Below are positions 50,864-62,129 of a stretch of 64,000 nucleotides of DNA, in pieces. The position numbers were made by a program, and so were the translations under genes. Position 1 is the first letter of the stretch, and the number at the start of each line of letters is the position of its first letter. This DNA is from Clarkia xantiana subsp. parviflora. Its lineage: Eukaryota > Streptophyta > Magnoliopsida > Myrtales > Onagraceae. The notes beneath the pieces were generated by a model. That model was not told the DNA's origin, searched no databases, and saw only the letters and a program-made list of their open reading frames with translations. The DNA is taken from contig JAPTYO010000001.1 in the NCBI GenBank assembly GCA_036873135.1, forward strand, positions 49,525,774-49,589,773, written 5' to 3'.

Positions 50864-53722
50864 TCACATACAACATGAACTACAATCCCACACAAGGGAC
50901 TCCTGCATTTCATCTTCTTCCATCCAATCAAAATCTGCCAACTCAGCACTCGGCAACCCCTTCATCTCTCCGATCAAAATCCCGAGCATCGCGTACATTT
51001 CTCCAGACCGTGGGTGCGCCACGTCACCAACGAGGAACATATGCACCTCATCGGCCACCTCGATCCAGCTATACCCGGGCTCCTTCCTCAGCTTATTATG
51101 CCTCATTGCCTTCCTCAACTTGGAAACCTCCTCCCACATTCTCGCGTTCGCATAAATATTCGATAACATAACATACGTTGAAGAATCCTCCGGCTCAATC
51201 CTCAAAATCGCAGCTGCCGCCTTCTCCGCCACCTCGATATTTCCATGCGTGCTGCAAGTATTCAAAAGATTCCTCCATATAACCGAATCGGCCTCGATCG
51301 GCATATCGGTGATGACCTTAAGCGCGTCCTCGATTCGGCCCGACCGCCCCAATATATCCACCATGCAGCAATAATGCTCGACCTGAGGAGACAACCCGTA
51401 CTTTTTCTGCATCATTTCGAAGTAATCCGACCCCGTTTGGTAAATCCCGACATGCGCGCATGCTCGGAGGACCGAAATAAAAGTCGAGTGGTTCGGTTTT
51501 AAGTTATGGGTCTGCATTTGTTCGAAGATTCGGAGCGCTTCGTGACCGTGTCCGTGCTGCGCGTACCCGCCAATCATGGCGTTCCACGTCACGAAATCCC
51601 GGTTCGGCGCTTTCTCGAACATTAGGGCAGAGTCTTTAAGGTTTCCACATTTAGAGTACATGTCGACGAGGGTGCTGCAGATGTAAACATCGGTTTGTAA
51701 CCGTTGTTTGAGGATTTGGGCGTGGAGTTGTTTCCCGAGAGACTCTGTCGCAAGGTTGGCGCATGTGTCGAGAACCGTAGCGTAGGTAAACGTGTCGGGG
51801 TCCACACCGGTTTCCAACATCGACGAAAAATGTTGCTGTGCTTCCTCGCTCTGGTCGTGAAGGGCGAATCCGGATATGATTGCGTTCCACGAAACAATTG
51901 TTCGTTCTTCGAGTCTGACGTGGATTTTCTCTGCTTCGTCGATTTTTCCGCACTTGCAGTACGTATCGATGAGTGCGATTCCAACGAATGGGTTTGTGCT
52001 CATTCCAGATTTCACGATCCTGCCATCACGAAAAAAATGTGAAAATCGTGATATATCAATCAAGTGATGCAGAATTAAAAGCAATACAAAAGGAGCCCTT
52101 TCAAAGATGGCTCTAAATTTTAAAAAATGTCTCGGAGATCTTGAGTTTTTAAGAAAATGATATATATCACACAAATTTACGAGCGATAAAAGAATTTCAT
52201 CATAAACGGAGTACCTGTTATGAATCTGGATCCCGAACCGCAAATCTTGGTTACTCGCACACGCCTTAAGAACACTTCCATAAGTAAATTCATCGGGCTC
52301 CATTCCCGACGCGATCATGGATGAAAAAAGCATAATTGTTCTCAATTCATCTTCGTTCTGTTCATGAGCCGTGATGATCGCGTTCCAAGTAACTGCATCT
52401 CGTCTATCCATTTCATCGAAAACGCGGCAAGCGTCACCAAGAACGCTGCATTTTCCGTACATATCCAAGACTGCGTTTGACACGCATATATTCAAATCGT
52501 AATTGCTCTTAACTGCTAAACCATGAAGCTGACGCCCCTCGACAACCCCCTTAATAATGCCACACCCGCTTAAGGCGCCCGATAATGTAATTTCGTTGAA
52601 ACCAAGAGAGGACCGTTGTAAGATACGGAACAAACATAGAGCATCGCAGCCGTCGCTGTTTTGCACTGATCCGACGATAATCGCATTGTATGACTCCAAG
52701 TTATGCTTCGGCATCGAGTTGAAGATTTTCCGAGCTTCGCTCAACCGCTCGCACTTGGCGTACATGTCTAAACACGCGGTCATGACGGTGGGGTCGGATT
52801 TGAAGCCGTTTTTGACAGCGTGGCCGTGGAATTGAGCCCCAGGCCGTAATGCGGCCAACCCGGCGCATGATCGAAACACACTGGCGTATGTAGATTGGCT
52901 CACGCCGATACCACCTCTCTGCATATGGATAAATACTTCGATACCCTGAATCGAATGGCCATTATGAACGCATCCGGCAATCAAAGCGCTCCATGAAATT
53001 AAATTTGATTCGGGCATTTCTTGGAACAGCCGAAATGAGGATTCGAGTTCCTTGCATTTAGCGTACATGTCAAGTAAAGCAGTTGAAGCGACCACGTTAT
53101 CATGGAAGCCTGTCCTAATGGCGAGTCCGTGGACCTGGATTCCCATCTGCAGGTCCTCCAATACAGAACAGATCCGAGAAAGTATCGAAAATGTACTATG
53201 ATCGATCTCTAAACCCAGTTTCCGCATCTTCGCAAAGACATCAATCGACTTGTAATAATCGCTGTTCTGTTCGTACCCGGACATCAAGGAGTTCCACGAG
53301 ATAACGTCTTTGGACGGCATCGAATCGAATAGTGTCTCCGCAAATCCCATGTTCCCACTCGAAGCGTACCCAGAAACCATGGCGTTCCATGTGACTGTGT
53401 CTCTGTCACGCATTCTGTCGAACACCTTACGGGCACAGTCCAGTCTCGAACATTTCTTATACATCTCGATCAAGCAGTTGGTGACGAACACCGTGGGGAC
53501 GAACCCAGAGAGGATCATTCGAGCATGGGCTTGTTTTCCCGGACGCAGGGACTTTCCGGCGGAGCATTCTTGAAAAATGTGAGAGAATGTCTTTGTTCTC
53601 GTCTGTAACTCTGGAGTCTCTGCTGCAACTGAATGGAAGTTGGAGAAATGGAGACCCTTTGTTGTGGGTGGTGGACGGAAGAGTCTTGCATGGCGGCAGT
53701 GTGCGGAGAGGTGAGAGGCCAT
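50864..53722 (-). CDS. PLS-class PPR protein with E/E+ ending, MEF13 (At3g02330) type
   Basis: Two exons on the minus strand, 53722-52215 and 52019-50864, give 887 residues. The 195-bp intron (52214-52020, CAG|GTACTC...GGCAG|GATC) has length divisible by three and no stop, so the frame reads straight through it. Removing it restores a PLS repeat junction, GIQIHN-RIVKSG. Repeats of the P-L-S type run from about residue 50 (VTWNAMVSGYASSGNMGFAE, LLDMYAKCKELESSFRLF, YNAIIVGSVQNSDG). An E domain follows (VEHYCCMVDILGRSGRIEDA, VIWRNLLNTCSTHGNIEVAE), then E+ (PGYSWIEVADEVHMFLVGD), with no DYW deaminase domain. Such proteins specify C-to-U editing sites and recruit a deaminase in trans. The mitochondrial assignment comes from resemblance to Arabidopsis MEF13, recalled from memory. 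Confidence 0.92.
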   Translation of the reverse strand: MASHLSAHCRHARLFRPPPTTKGLHFSNFHSVAAETPELQTRTKTFSHIFQECSAGKSLRPGKQAHARMILSGFVPTVFVTNCLIEMYKKCSRLDCARKVFDRMRDRDTVTWNAMVSGYASSGNMGFAETLFDSMPSKDVISWNSLMSGYEQNSDYYKSIDVFAKMRKLGLEIDHSTFSILSRICSVLEDLQMGIQVHGLAIRTGFHDNVVASTALLDMYAKCKELESSFRLFQEMPESNLISWSALIAGCVHNGHSIQGIEVFIHMQRGGIGVSQSTYASVFRSCAGLAALRPGAQFHGHAVKNGFKSDPTVMTACLDMYAKCERLSEARKIFNSMPKHNLESYNAIIVGSVQNSDGCDALCLFRILQRSSLGFNEITLSGALSGCGIIKGVVEGRQLHGLAVKSNYDLNICVSNAVLDMYGKCSVLGDACRVFDEMDRRDAVTWNAIITAHEQNEDELRTIMLFSSMIASGMEPDEFTYGSVLKACASNQDLRFGIQIHNRYSVYDEILLSLVNLCDIYHFLKNSRSPRHFLKFRAIFERAPFVLLLILHHLIDISRFSHFFRDGRIVKSGMSTNPFVGIALIDTYCKCGKIDEAEKIHVRLEERTIVSWNAIISGFALHDQSEEAQQHFSSMLETGVDPDTFTYATVLDTCANLATESLGKQLHAQILKQRLQTDVYICSTLVDMYSKCGNLKDSALMFEKAPNRDFVTWNAMIGGYAQHGHGHEALRIFEQMQTHNLKPNHSTFISVLRACAHVGIYQTGSDYFEMMQKKYGLSPQVEHYCCMVDILGRSGRIEDALKVITDMPIEADSVIWRNLLNTCSTHGNIEVAEKAAAAILRIEPEDSSTYVMLSNIYANARMWEEVSKLRKAMRHNKLRKEPGYSWIEVADEVHMFLVGDVAHPRSGEMYAMLGILIGEMKGLPSAELADFDWMEEDEMQESLVWDCSSCCM

Positions 53723-56514
53723 CAACTGCAGCGGCGCTCATGCTTCGGCGCGGAGACAGTTTTCGGTTTCAGAAATCGGTTAAAGATTTCGTAATAAGAT
53801 ATTAATTAACCTATATTCCGAAGTCGAAAAGCCCATTTTTAATTATGGCCCATGTGTGTTAGTGAATGCTTACAAGCTTTGACAGAGAATTGCCGCGCAA
53901 ATATGATTGAAATATATTACGTGCGTTTTATGTGAATTCTTATTTACCCGGCGTTTCTTATCAGGTAAGAAGTCAGAATTTTCTTGAGAGGGAGGAATAA
54001 TTGAACTAGATCTAGAAACTATTACTAAATAACTAAAGAATTTTTTTTAGGGGCAAACCTATGGTTTTAACTTTTAAGGGATTAAATTAAGAATAATTAC
54101 ATTTTTAGGGTAAAAGTACACATCATCAAGTTGAGTTTCTGACCTGATATAGCTTCATCTCTGTTTCTTACCAATGGATAAATAGAGGTATTTCTATCAT
54201 AATTCGAAGATCCGATTAATGAGGAGATACAGTCAAATAATTAGCTAAGGTTGGTTAGATTAACTGCTGATGTAAAATAAGTGGCGGAGCCTTTGATTTC
54301 CACTAGAGACCTAATATTTTTGAAAGATTTAATCTTAATCCTTATAGCTTGAAATTGTGAAAGAAATTTTATATAAAAATAAAATAAATATCGTGAGCTT
54401 GACAAAGTTCAAAGAGGTGTACGATCATGAAAATGTGGAAAAAAATATAGAGCGTGTTTTTGGAAGTTTGTCCTGATTGAAAGAACAAGATGATGACAGG
54501 AAAAGACCAGTCCTAGCTATCTAGACAACTTGTGCATCCATGCATGCCTCAAGGAAGTTTTAGTGGGATTTGTTCTCCTTCTGCTTGCTTTGCTGCTGAT
54601 GATGTTTCTTTTTCTCTTTTCCTTTTTTAGAAGTTGATTGATGAATTTTTTTTATAATTCAGTCCAAATTGTTTTTTTTTTAATGTTAGGCCAAATTGTT
54701 GTTTAGTGTAGATGAAGGGCTTGTTCAATGGACTGGTGTGTTTACTCTTAAACTGTCATTACATACAAGTTGGTCTATAAAAAAAGTATATATGCACAGG
54801 GAATCCACAAGTGCAGTTATTTTAATTGAATTGGTTTGTTTAACTAACTACTAAAGTAAAAGTCACAAAAAAAACAGAAGGCTTTGCATTTGGGTTTTAG
54901 AAAGTAGAAGGAAAAAACAAAGGTAGTCATTTTCAGTGTATTGGCTCCCAGCTCCCTCCCATGGCAAGCTAGTGTCCACAGAAGCAATCAATCAAACCAC
55001 AATTACATTTGGTCTTTCTCTATTTCTATGGTCTCTGGCTTTAGAGAGTGGCTTTTGGTTCAACAGTGACTTGATATATTATTATATTATAATATAAGTG
55101 TCTTCTCTGATTCAAAGGCATTTCTTTCTTCTTTTCCTTTGAGGAGGACACTAGTGGGATCAATTTAGATATTATTGCTTCAATCATTCTAAAGTTTGAA
55201 TATTGCCATCTTCTTCTTTAATTTCACCTCTTCTGCAAACCCTAAACTAAACCTAACAAAACAATATATTTTCTGAGTTTAAGAGAGAATTAGCACAGGT
55301 TTTAGTTAAAGGTTTGATTCATAATATTAGATTCAGGTTGTAAGTGTTAAAAAGAAAGATTAAATTAGGCGAGCGAACTTGAATGATACTAATTATGTCG
55401 ATTTGGTTATGAAATATAGAGAAATTATTGGTGCTAATTAAGTTTAAATAAAAGATCACTTTCAAGTCTTTGAAGGAGCTATTGAGGTCAAAATCTTCAT
55501 GGTCAAGAAAGAAGATTGGATTAAAAGTATATGTGACGTGATGACCAAGGGGTTATAGGCTTTTTAGCTATGAGCCAGCAAAATTGGAGGGAAAAGACAA
55601 TTCTATAAAGAAGACACAATACATAACATGACACATGTACAGTAAGACACGATCATACTTCTCTTGACTCAAATTGTTGTACATTATCATGTTAAATAAT
55701 TGGTGTATATACATATTGTTAGTATAATATGCAGTTATATAGTGTCAATAATTAATATATAGTGTATAAACGTATCACTACCGTGAATATTGTTACTGTT
55801 GTAACTTGTATAAAGAATTAGAACATGATACTACCATGTTTTCGTTTTAAACAATGTAATATGATTTAGTGGTTGAACGCTTTATTTTATAATTAGAGGT
55901 CTGCGTTCAAAAACTGTCAAAGTTATGAAAATAGATAAATATTTATGCATAATACTTTACCGCTTATGCTGATTGTAGTATGAATAAAAATTATTTTAAA
56001 TATAAAACAAGTATATTACGAATATTGTCTATGTCCCCTAGTCACTTTTAAAAATAAATGCCATCGTGGTTTTGTACCCCTAAATTTGAATGGTCACGTT
56101 ATATGATGATACATTAAAGGTATTGTTCTTACATGTTACATCTTGATATGATGATACACTGAATAATGTGTTGTTGGACAGAAGAGTTTTATTCGAATAT
56201 TGTTACTGTTCAGTTTGGGTGGTAACTAAAACAAGAAAAGAAGGCAATAATTTATTTGGCGAAGACTTATAGAGTTAGAATGGGCCATGCAAACAAACAA
56301 ACATTTTTTCTTAAAAAAATCATGGTGCAAATATAATATATATATATATATATATTAATACTAGATTTGTATAAAATTGAAAGTTGAGATAGACGACACT
56401 TGCATGGTCGGTAAGTATTTCATACACCTCTGTCTTAGATTGAAACATTTGGTCATTATGTCTAAACTGGTTTTAGCTGGGTCGATACGAGATATCGCAA
56501 ACATATAAAATAAT
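53723..56514. other. Intergenic region, no gene recognised
   Basis: The first few hundred bases contain the promoter of the PPR gene. AGTGGCGGAGCC at about 54281-54292 matches the typical terminus of plant hAT elements, but a partner end was not found. The less AT-rich stretch 54480-55320 has C/T-rich segments and might be transcribed, yet no open frame, conserved microRNA or tRNA could be recognised. A (TA)n tract lies at about 56335-56356. Confidence 0.4.
55850..56000 (+). repeat. tRNA-derived SINE-like copy 1
   Basis: The sequence from GTAATATGATTTAGTGGTTGAACGC through GAGGTCTGCGTTCAA to GATAAATATTTATGC...CTTTACCGCTTATGCTG parallels the copy at about 61870-62060. The AGTGGTTGAACGC and GCGTTCAA blocks sit where tRNA promoter boxes A and B would be, about 30 bp apart. 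That fits a tRNA-derived SINE. The ends and target duplication are not resolved. Confidence 0.5.
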
Positions 56515-57206
56515 GATTTTAACCAAATTGATATCTCTATTAAATTTTATGACAAATTGGTACATGAGTTAATCTGATTGTTGCACCGTTAGAATTTCTG
56601 ATTAAAACTCACGGAATTGGTCACGTAACCATTTTTTATTGCTAAATTCAAATTAGCCGGACAGAGAAAATGACGAAATTTCACTCGGGGAATTTAATTA
56701 TCAAAATGGTTTGTTTGCACTTCTCTTTCGTCACCTTCTACGCACAGAAGCCCTTGTTCTTCCCCAAACTAGAGCTCTCTCATTTCCTTCCTGGCGGTCG
56801 TTAGGGTTTGGTCAAGTTCCAGGTTTTCCGGCGATTTCGCGTTTCTTTCGGCCGGAATCGTCTCTCAAGTCGGTGGAAGTCGTTATTTTTAGGTCCGACT
56901 GTACTGTTGAAGCAATATCATGAAAATTGGTGAAATTTTTACTTCACAATGAGTCAGAGCAGGTTGGTATTTCGTTTTCTTACTTATCTCTGTCAATGTT
57001 AGTGAATCGATGATTGAATTATGTCAAATTGCTTGATATTTGGGTGGGTGTGTTATGGGTTTGTCCGATCAAGATGTTTTTTTTGTGTTAAAAATTACAT
57101 TTTTATGGTGTATTTGAGTACTGCATGAGTGGGTATGATGGTCTACTCGGCTCCAAATTGAACTTTGGGGTTCGCTTTGGGTTTGATTTTCAAAGATACG
57201 TTAATG

Positions 57207-57330
57207 CATGGAAGAATCTGAAAAGACTGAAACTACACAGATTGAACCATCACAATTATCCCAGGTTGAAGTTTCACCATCTGTAGGTCCATGGAAGATG
57301 AGGTACAAGCGAAACCCTAAAAGAAAATAG
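57207..57330 (+). other. Short open frame inside the MULE, unknown
   Basis: A 40-codon frame starts MEESEKTETTQIEPSQLSQ and ends in RNPKRK. It is acidic and Ser/Gln-rich with a basic C-terminus. It follows a C/T-rich, GC-balanced leader from 56700 and may be part of a captured or element-borne gene, but I do not recognise the family. Translation is uncertain. Confidence 0.25.
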
Positions 57331-57663
57331 GGATCACCGGGAGGATGATACCTGAGTATGACACCGAACACGACTACCAGTTCAAGTGCTGCTGCCAGAA
57401 AGATACTGTGAGAGTGATAGACTAGGTAGTAGGTTTTTGGTAAGGCACAGTTGCTTTACGATTAAATGTTGACAGTTGGAATCCTATTTTTGTTATGCAG
57501 TCCTAGGTCTGTCTTAGATGTGAAAGCAAACTGTTGTATAATTATGTATGCAATGTTTGATTATGATTTGGTATGAAACTGTTTTTGGTGTAATATGTGA
57601 GTTGGGGTTTATCATATTACAACAGTTCTAAATAAAAACGTATACAACTTTGAAACATTTATA

Positions 57664-58244
57664 TTAACTTAGGTACCAAATTGCAACACTTAGAACTACA
57701 AATATATTTAAAGAGAACATCGAAGTTTTGTCATACACCAAAATGACAGTTACAACAACAACAACAAAAGACAGAACGCATAAATAAAATAACAGAACTA
57801 GTATGACAACAACAAATTTATAAGGCTTCACTTTCTCTTCATACATCTGCAACTTGTGCTTATAAAACATTTTCTTCTTCTTTTTTTTTAATGAAAAAGT
57901 TTCACCATTTCATGAGGAATCTTCTCATATTCTTGAAAATCTTCTCATTTTACTGATGCTTCTCAAGTTTTTCATCTGCAATAGTCATAATCTTTTTTGC
58001 CTTTGCAGAAACTCTCTTAGCATGAGGACACACATTGATATCGTATCATTCGAAATACGGACAACCTGCTTCTTTTGTAATCGGCTAACCCGAAACTCGA
58101 AATCAGCAATTGGGGGTAAAAATAACAACCAATTGTCTACAATTGAACGAACAAACACTTACATTCCATATATGGCACATGTAGATCCTCCTTGCGAAAT
58201 TTCCCCCTGCTCGACGTTTTATCACGGCAATTAGTCAACGACAT
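57664..58244 (-). pseudogene. Decayed GRF-type zinc finger/transmembrane protein gene carried by the MULE
   Basis: On the minus strand a start at 58244 reads MSLTNCRDKTSSRGKFRK and then KEDLHVPYMEC, the usual N-terminus of small GRF-finger proteins. Further on, GCPYFE is followed by a stop where the family has Trp, then YDINVCPHAKRVSAKAKKIM. Next come a frame break and a hydrophobic segment (FVVVILVLLFYLCVLSFV) after YKHKLQMYEEKVKPYK, the C-terminal membrane anchor. The order finger, coiled coil, membrane anchor is that of a protein common in plant MULE-associated sequence. The in-frame stop and frame breaks mark it as a pseudogene. Confidence 0.6.
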
Positions 58245-58664
58245 TTTCTTGGAGTGGGGGTGGCCTTCGAAGAACTATAAGCCATGGAAGACATCAATTT
58301 GAGCCGGGGTCTTCAATTTCGCAACTTTTGAGTGTTCAATTTCGGAGCATTCTCAAACCTCCAAGCCCTAATTGTAATTAAGAATAAAAAATGGCTTCTT
58401 CTATTAATATTTGCAATAAGGGTGTTTTTGTCTTTTTATATGTCTTAATTTTCTTCCTCTTTCACGTGCTCCGCACGTGACCGATTCCGTGAGTTTTAAC
58501 CAGGAATTCTAACGGTGCAACACCTAGGTTAACTCGGGGTACCAATTTGTCACAAAATATAGTGGATGTATTAATTCGTTTTGTGCTGTTAGCCCGGATA
58601 CCAATTTGGTTAAAATCCCTATAAAGTATTCAGGTTAACAATTAAATAGTTATATGGATTTGAT

Positions 58665-59065
58665 CAAATTATATATAATACTATAACTTTGACTTTATAA
58701 AATTGGTTACCTAAATTTTTGTCAAATTAAATTGGATTGAAAATGAGTATGCGTTGGCTACGTGAGATCGTTTGATGTGTATCATGGTAAATTCGACTAG
58801 AAATAAAAAAGATTCATCGAAATATTTTTAATTGGATCTCCATCCAACTTCATTAGTGTCTTTCAATTAAATGTTCAACTGAAGGTATTTTCATACAGTT
58901 CTTTCAATTTATTGGCAAATTCATATTTGGAACACATCAAAAGATCTCACGTGACTGATACAAACTCGTTTTTTGTCCAAATTTGACGAAATTTATAACG
59001 GTTGTAGCACTGTAATTTACTTGTTAACTAAAAGTTCAGGTAATCATCAATTTTTTTTTTTTTAA
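58665..59065. mobile_element. Foldback (MULE-type MITE) candidate
   Basis: The two halves are imperfect inverted copies. GGTTACCTAAATTTTTGTCAA on the left pairs with GATTACCTGAACTTTTAGTTAA read inward from the right. Deeper, ACGTGAGATCGTTTGATGTGT pairs with CACGTGAGATCTTTTGATGTGT. The limits are approximate and no duplication was established. It directly abuts the 2.1-kb MULE. Confidence 0.5.
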
Positions 59066-59139
59066 AAAAAAAAGTCAAATTCGGGTAATTACTTGTAAAT
59101 AAGTCAACCTAAAAATATAACATGTTTGCATTATATTAA

Positions 59140-59143
<4 letters not shown>

Positions 59144-59206
<63 letters not shown>
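59144..59206. repeat. (TA)n microsatellite, about 31 units
   Basis: An uninterrupted run of TA dinucleotides of about 63 bp. Shorter TA tracts lie at about 56335-56356 and 63736-63757. Confidence 0.97.
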
Positions 59207-59209
<3 letters not shown>

Positions 59210-61865
59210 AAAACTTGGGAATTCAAGTGATCCAGCTATGTGAATAATAAAACTGGCTGAATTATTCACAATTTACGAGTTTTATTTATTTATTTTTCGA
59301 ATAAATTTGTATCTCATGTTGTTATTTTACTTTTTTTTTTACGTTTAAATGATTTTGGTTGCGTAATTAATTATTTTCGCACTATTCTAATTTTATTATT
59401 ATTATTATCATTAGACGTTTCAATCATACAAATAACATGAGAGTAGAACAAAATACCTTCACCAATGCACACGACTCCAGTAGTTTCAATCATATCATTT
59501 ACATTTTTCAAGCAAAAAAATTTCAGTATCAATGTATTCTGAGCCACATAAATGTTTGGTTAGATCTTCTGGTTGGTCAGGAACAGAATTGAAACCTGCC
59601 CAATCAATATATATGGTTTAAAGCCAAGTAAACCAGCATCCTGACACGTGGCCAAAGTTGAACAGTTGATGGATAATTGCATAGCGATTCATCTTACGAC
59701 AACGCTACACTTAATATTTATATAATATATATATAAATTAACAATAATAATGTATCATATGACTTAATGATAGTGGAGTGGAGCACATAATATATAGAGT
59801 TTACATGTACGGTCCAAGACTTTTCATTCGTCTATCAACTATTAATAATTAAATCTAGTGAGAATAAAGTGTGTATGTATTTCCAAAATGTACATACACA
59901 AGCGTGGTATTCAATTTTTCGAGCTATCTAATCAATCTAAAGCGTTGGCAAAAGAAAAATCTATCTAAAGAATTATAATTCCGTAGGTTGGATCCTACTT
60001 AATTATAAATTAAAGAATCTCATGTGTCAAAATGGACGAATTTAAACTTTAAAATCAACACAATAGACACAAAGAGTGTGATACATCATTAAATAATTTT
60101 GTATAGATTTAATCTCTACAAATATATATTTATATCCTTTAATTTACTTTTAAATGACATAATCAAATAGGCGTTACTTTTTGTACGATACTTTTATATT
60201 CCAACATTTTTTTTAACATGAAAGTAGCGATTAAGATATTCTAAATGACATGTAATATTATATATTTCTAATTTATATATATACTTTTTAAAGAACGTAT
60301 CCGCGAGTCATTAATATTATATCACTGATTTTTTTTACATGAGTAGAATTTCGTACAAAATGTGAGTCATTGATTAATATATAATAAGAATGAAAAAATA
60401 AATTTTTTTGGTAAAATATATGAAAATTCTTAAAGTAGAAAATGTCGAATATATATTGCTTATTAGAATTTATAAATAATAGAAAGTAATAAGGAGAAGC
60501 TATTTGCTTAAATCTAACCCAACATGCTTTCTTTATCCAAAACCTTTTTTAAAGTGGATTTAGACGTCAATAACAAGTACGTGAGCACCCGTGGCCGTAG
60601 TAATGCGTGCAATGCTTTACTTTACTTAGTTTATTACATAATTTTTTTCCCAAATATTATATTTTTATAATAAATAAGATAGAAACAATTGTTACCCAAT
60701 CACAATATAAATGTTTTTTTTTTTTTTTTACGATGGGGTGTAACAAATATGTGGATATATAATATATAGTTCTTTAAAAACGTGATATTTTGTTAGGAAA
60801 GCTTCATCAGGATTCAGAATTACTAACTAATTCAGAAATAATAATAAAATAAAAATATACCGAGAATGTTCATACTTCCGTGTGAGAACTTTAGTTTGCA
60901 TAAAGGACGGACTTTCTAGCAGCTCTCACGTCACGCGTTCACAAATAAGAGGGAGGAAAAAGTTTGTGGTTAATGAATATATTCCATATTTACCTTATAA
61001 TTATTACACGAGAAAAACGTTGCTTCTAGATTTATTTATTTTTATTTTTATCATATGTATTAATGTAAAATATAAATAAATAAGAAACCGAATATAATCG
61101 ATGTTAAAGTGAATGGCATTATTAGTTTCCTTTAAGATAGAGATGCACCTACTTCAACTCTCTACATTTTCTTAAGATTTAATGGACTTGATCATTTAAT
61201 TAAGCATTAAACAGTGACTTGTATATATTTTATTATTATTAGGTAACTATCAATTAAAAAGTGCCTTCTTGGCCAAAAAAATTATAGAGTGCCTTCCATT
61301 ATTTCTCTTTAGATAGATTCATTAATTAATTTATTTGGGGAAAATATAATTAATTTAATCAGATTTTTATAGTTTTATTATAATTATAATTTGAAAAAAA
61401 AAAATGCAAGTATTAAATTTTCTGTCATTTTACCTTTTCTGGGTTAAGGAAGAACTGGTTTAGCAAAATCTTCCGTAACTTAAAAATTTGTAAACTCAAT
61501 AATGGTTGGTAAATTTTGGAAAAACTAAAATCATATAAATGAACAACATCCATCTGTATATGATGATAGGGGCCTAAACCTGGCTGGTTAAGTCTCGGGG
61601 CCACTAAAATATACCATAATCATCAAGTAACAATATGGGAACACGATTTTTAATATTATTATGCGTATTTCAATATTCTACATTAAAAAGTTACATGAGG
61701 AGAAATCCTTATAAATATAAATAGTAAGGCTGTTTATATAAAGAAACACATAATCTCTCTATTGTAGCGTACATTTTCCTCTATACTAAGAATCTCAGTA
61801 AAGCATAGAACAAAGAATCAAAGTTCTTTTTTGGCCGACCACAAAGAATCAAAGTTCCCACCTCG
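59207..61865. other. AT-rich intergenic DNA, no gene recognised
   Basis: No coding region, RNA gene or clear transposon end was found. The longest open frames are short and of low complexity. The composition is strongly AT-rich with many homopolymer runs. Confidence 0.5.
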
Positions 61866-62060
61866 AATTAATCATGTAATATGATTTATTGGTTCAACGT
61901 TTCATTCATTAACTAAATATTAGAGATTCATATCCCCGTCGATGACCATAAAATGGAAAAATATTTATGGTCAATACCTTACCCATTACAGCTGACCCCA
62001 ATACGAATGGAGATTAATTTAGACGTGGAGCGAATAAACATGCTATGAATGCTGCCCTCC
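61866..62060 (+). repeat. tRNA-derived SINE-like copy 2
   Basis: Related to the copy at about 55850-56000. It shares TGTAATATGATTTA, TGGTTCAACG, the GAGATTCATATCCCCGTCGATG block in the box-B position, AAAATATTTATGGTCAATACCTTACC and a CTGACCCCAATACGAATGG tail. It may continue to about 62110 through GACGTGGAGCGAATAAAC. Diverged; ends not resolved. Confidence 0.5.
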
Positions 62061-62129
62061 TAATGGGAACCCCACCTAAATCCTCCCCGCGATCCAATCA
62101 TGCACTCCCAAGGCGAATCACTCCGGCCT

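Larger units (their letters stand above)
56515..58619. mobile_element. MULE-like element, 2.1 kb, carrying gene fragments
   Basis: The left end GATTTTAACCAAATTGATAT and the right end, read inward, GGGATTTTAACCAAATTGG, are inverted copies over about 120 bp. Both contain GACAAATTGGTAC, GTTGCACCGTTAGAATT and TAAAACTCACGGAAT. Flanking TATAAAAT (left) and TATAAAGT (right) fit a 9-10 bp duplication with changes. Inside, the left part (56700-57330, plus strand) looks like an exon-rich GC-balanced segment with a short frame at 57207-57330. The right part (57664-58244, minus strand) is a decayed GRF-zinc-finger gene. No transposase was found. Confidence 0.72.

Noticed and set aside
50864..53725. A single uninterrupted reading frame of about 950 codons as one exon
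   Set aside because: The segment 52020-52214 is AT-rich on its own, interrupts a PLS repeat, and has exact GT-AG ends whose removal restores the repeat; I treat it as an intron.
54480..55320. Possible microRNA or trans-acting siRNA precursor
   Set aside because: I compared it by eye with the conserved plant microRNA families I remember and found no match, and no convincing long hairpin was visible.
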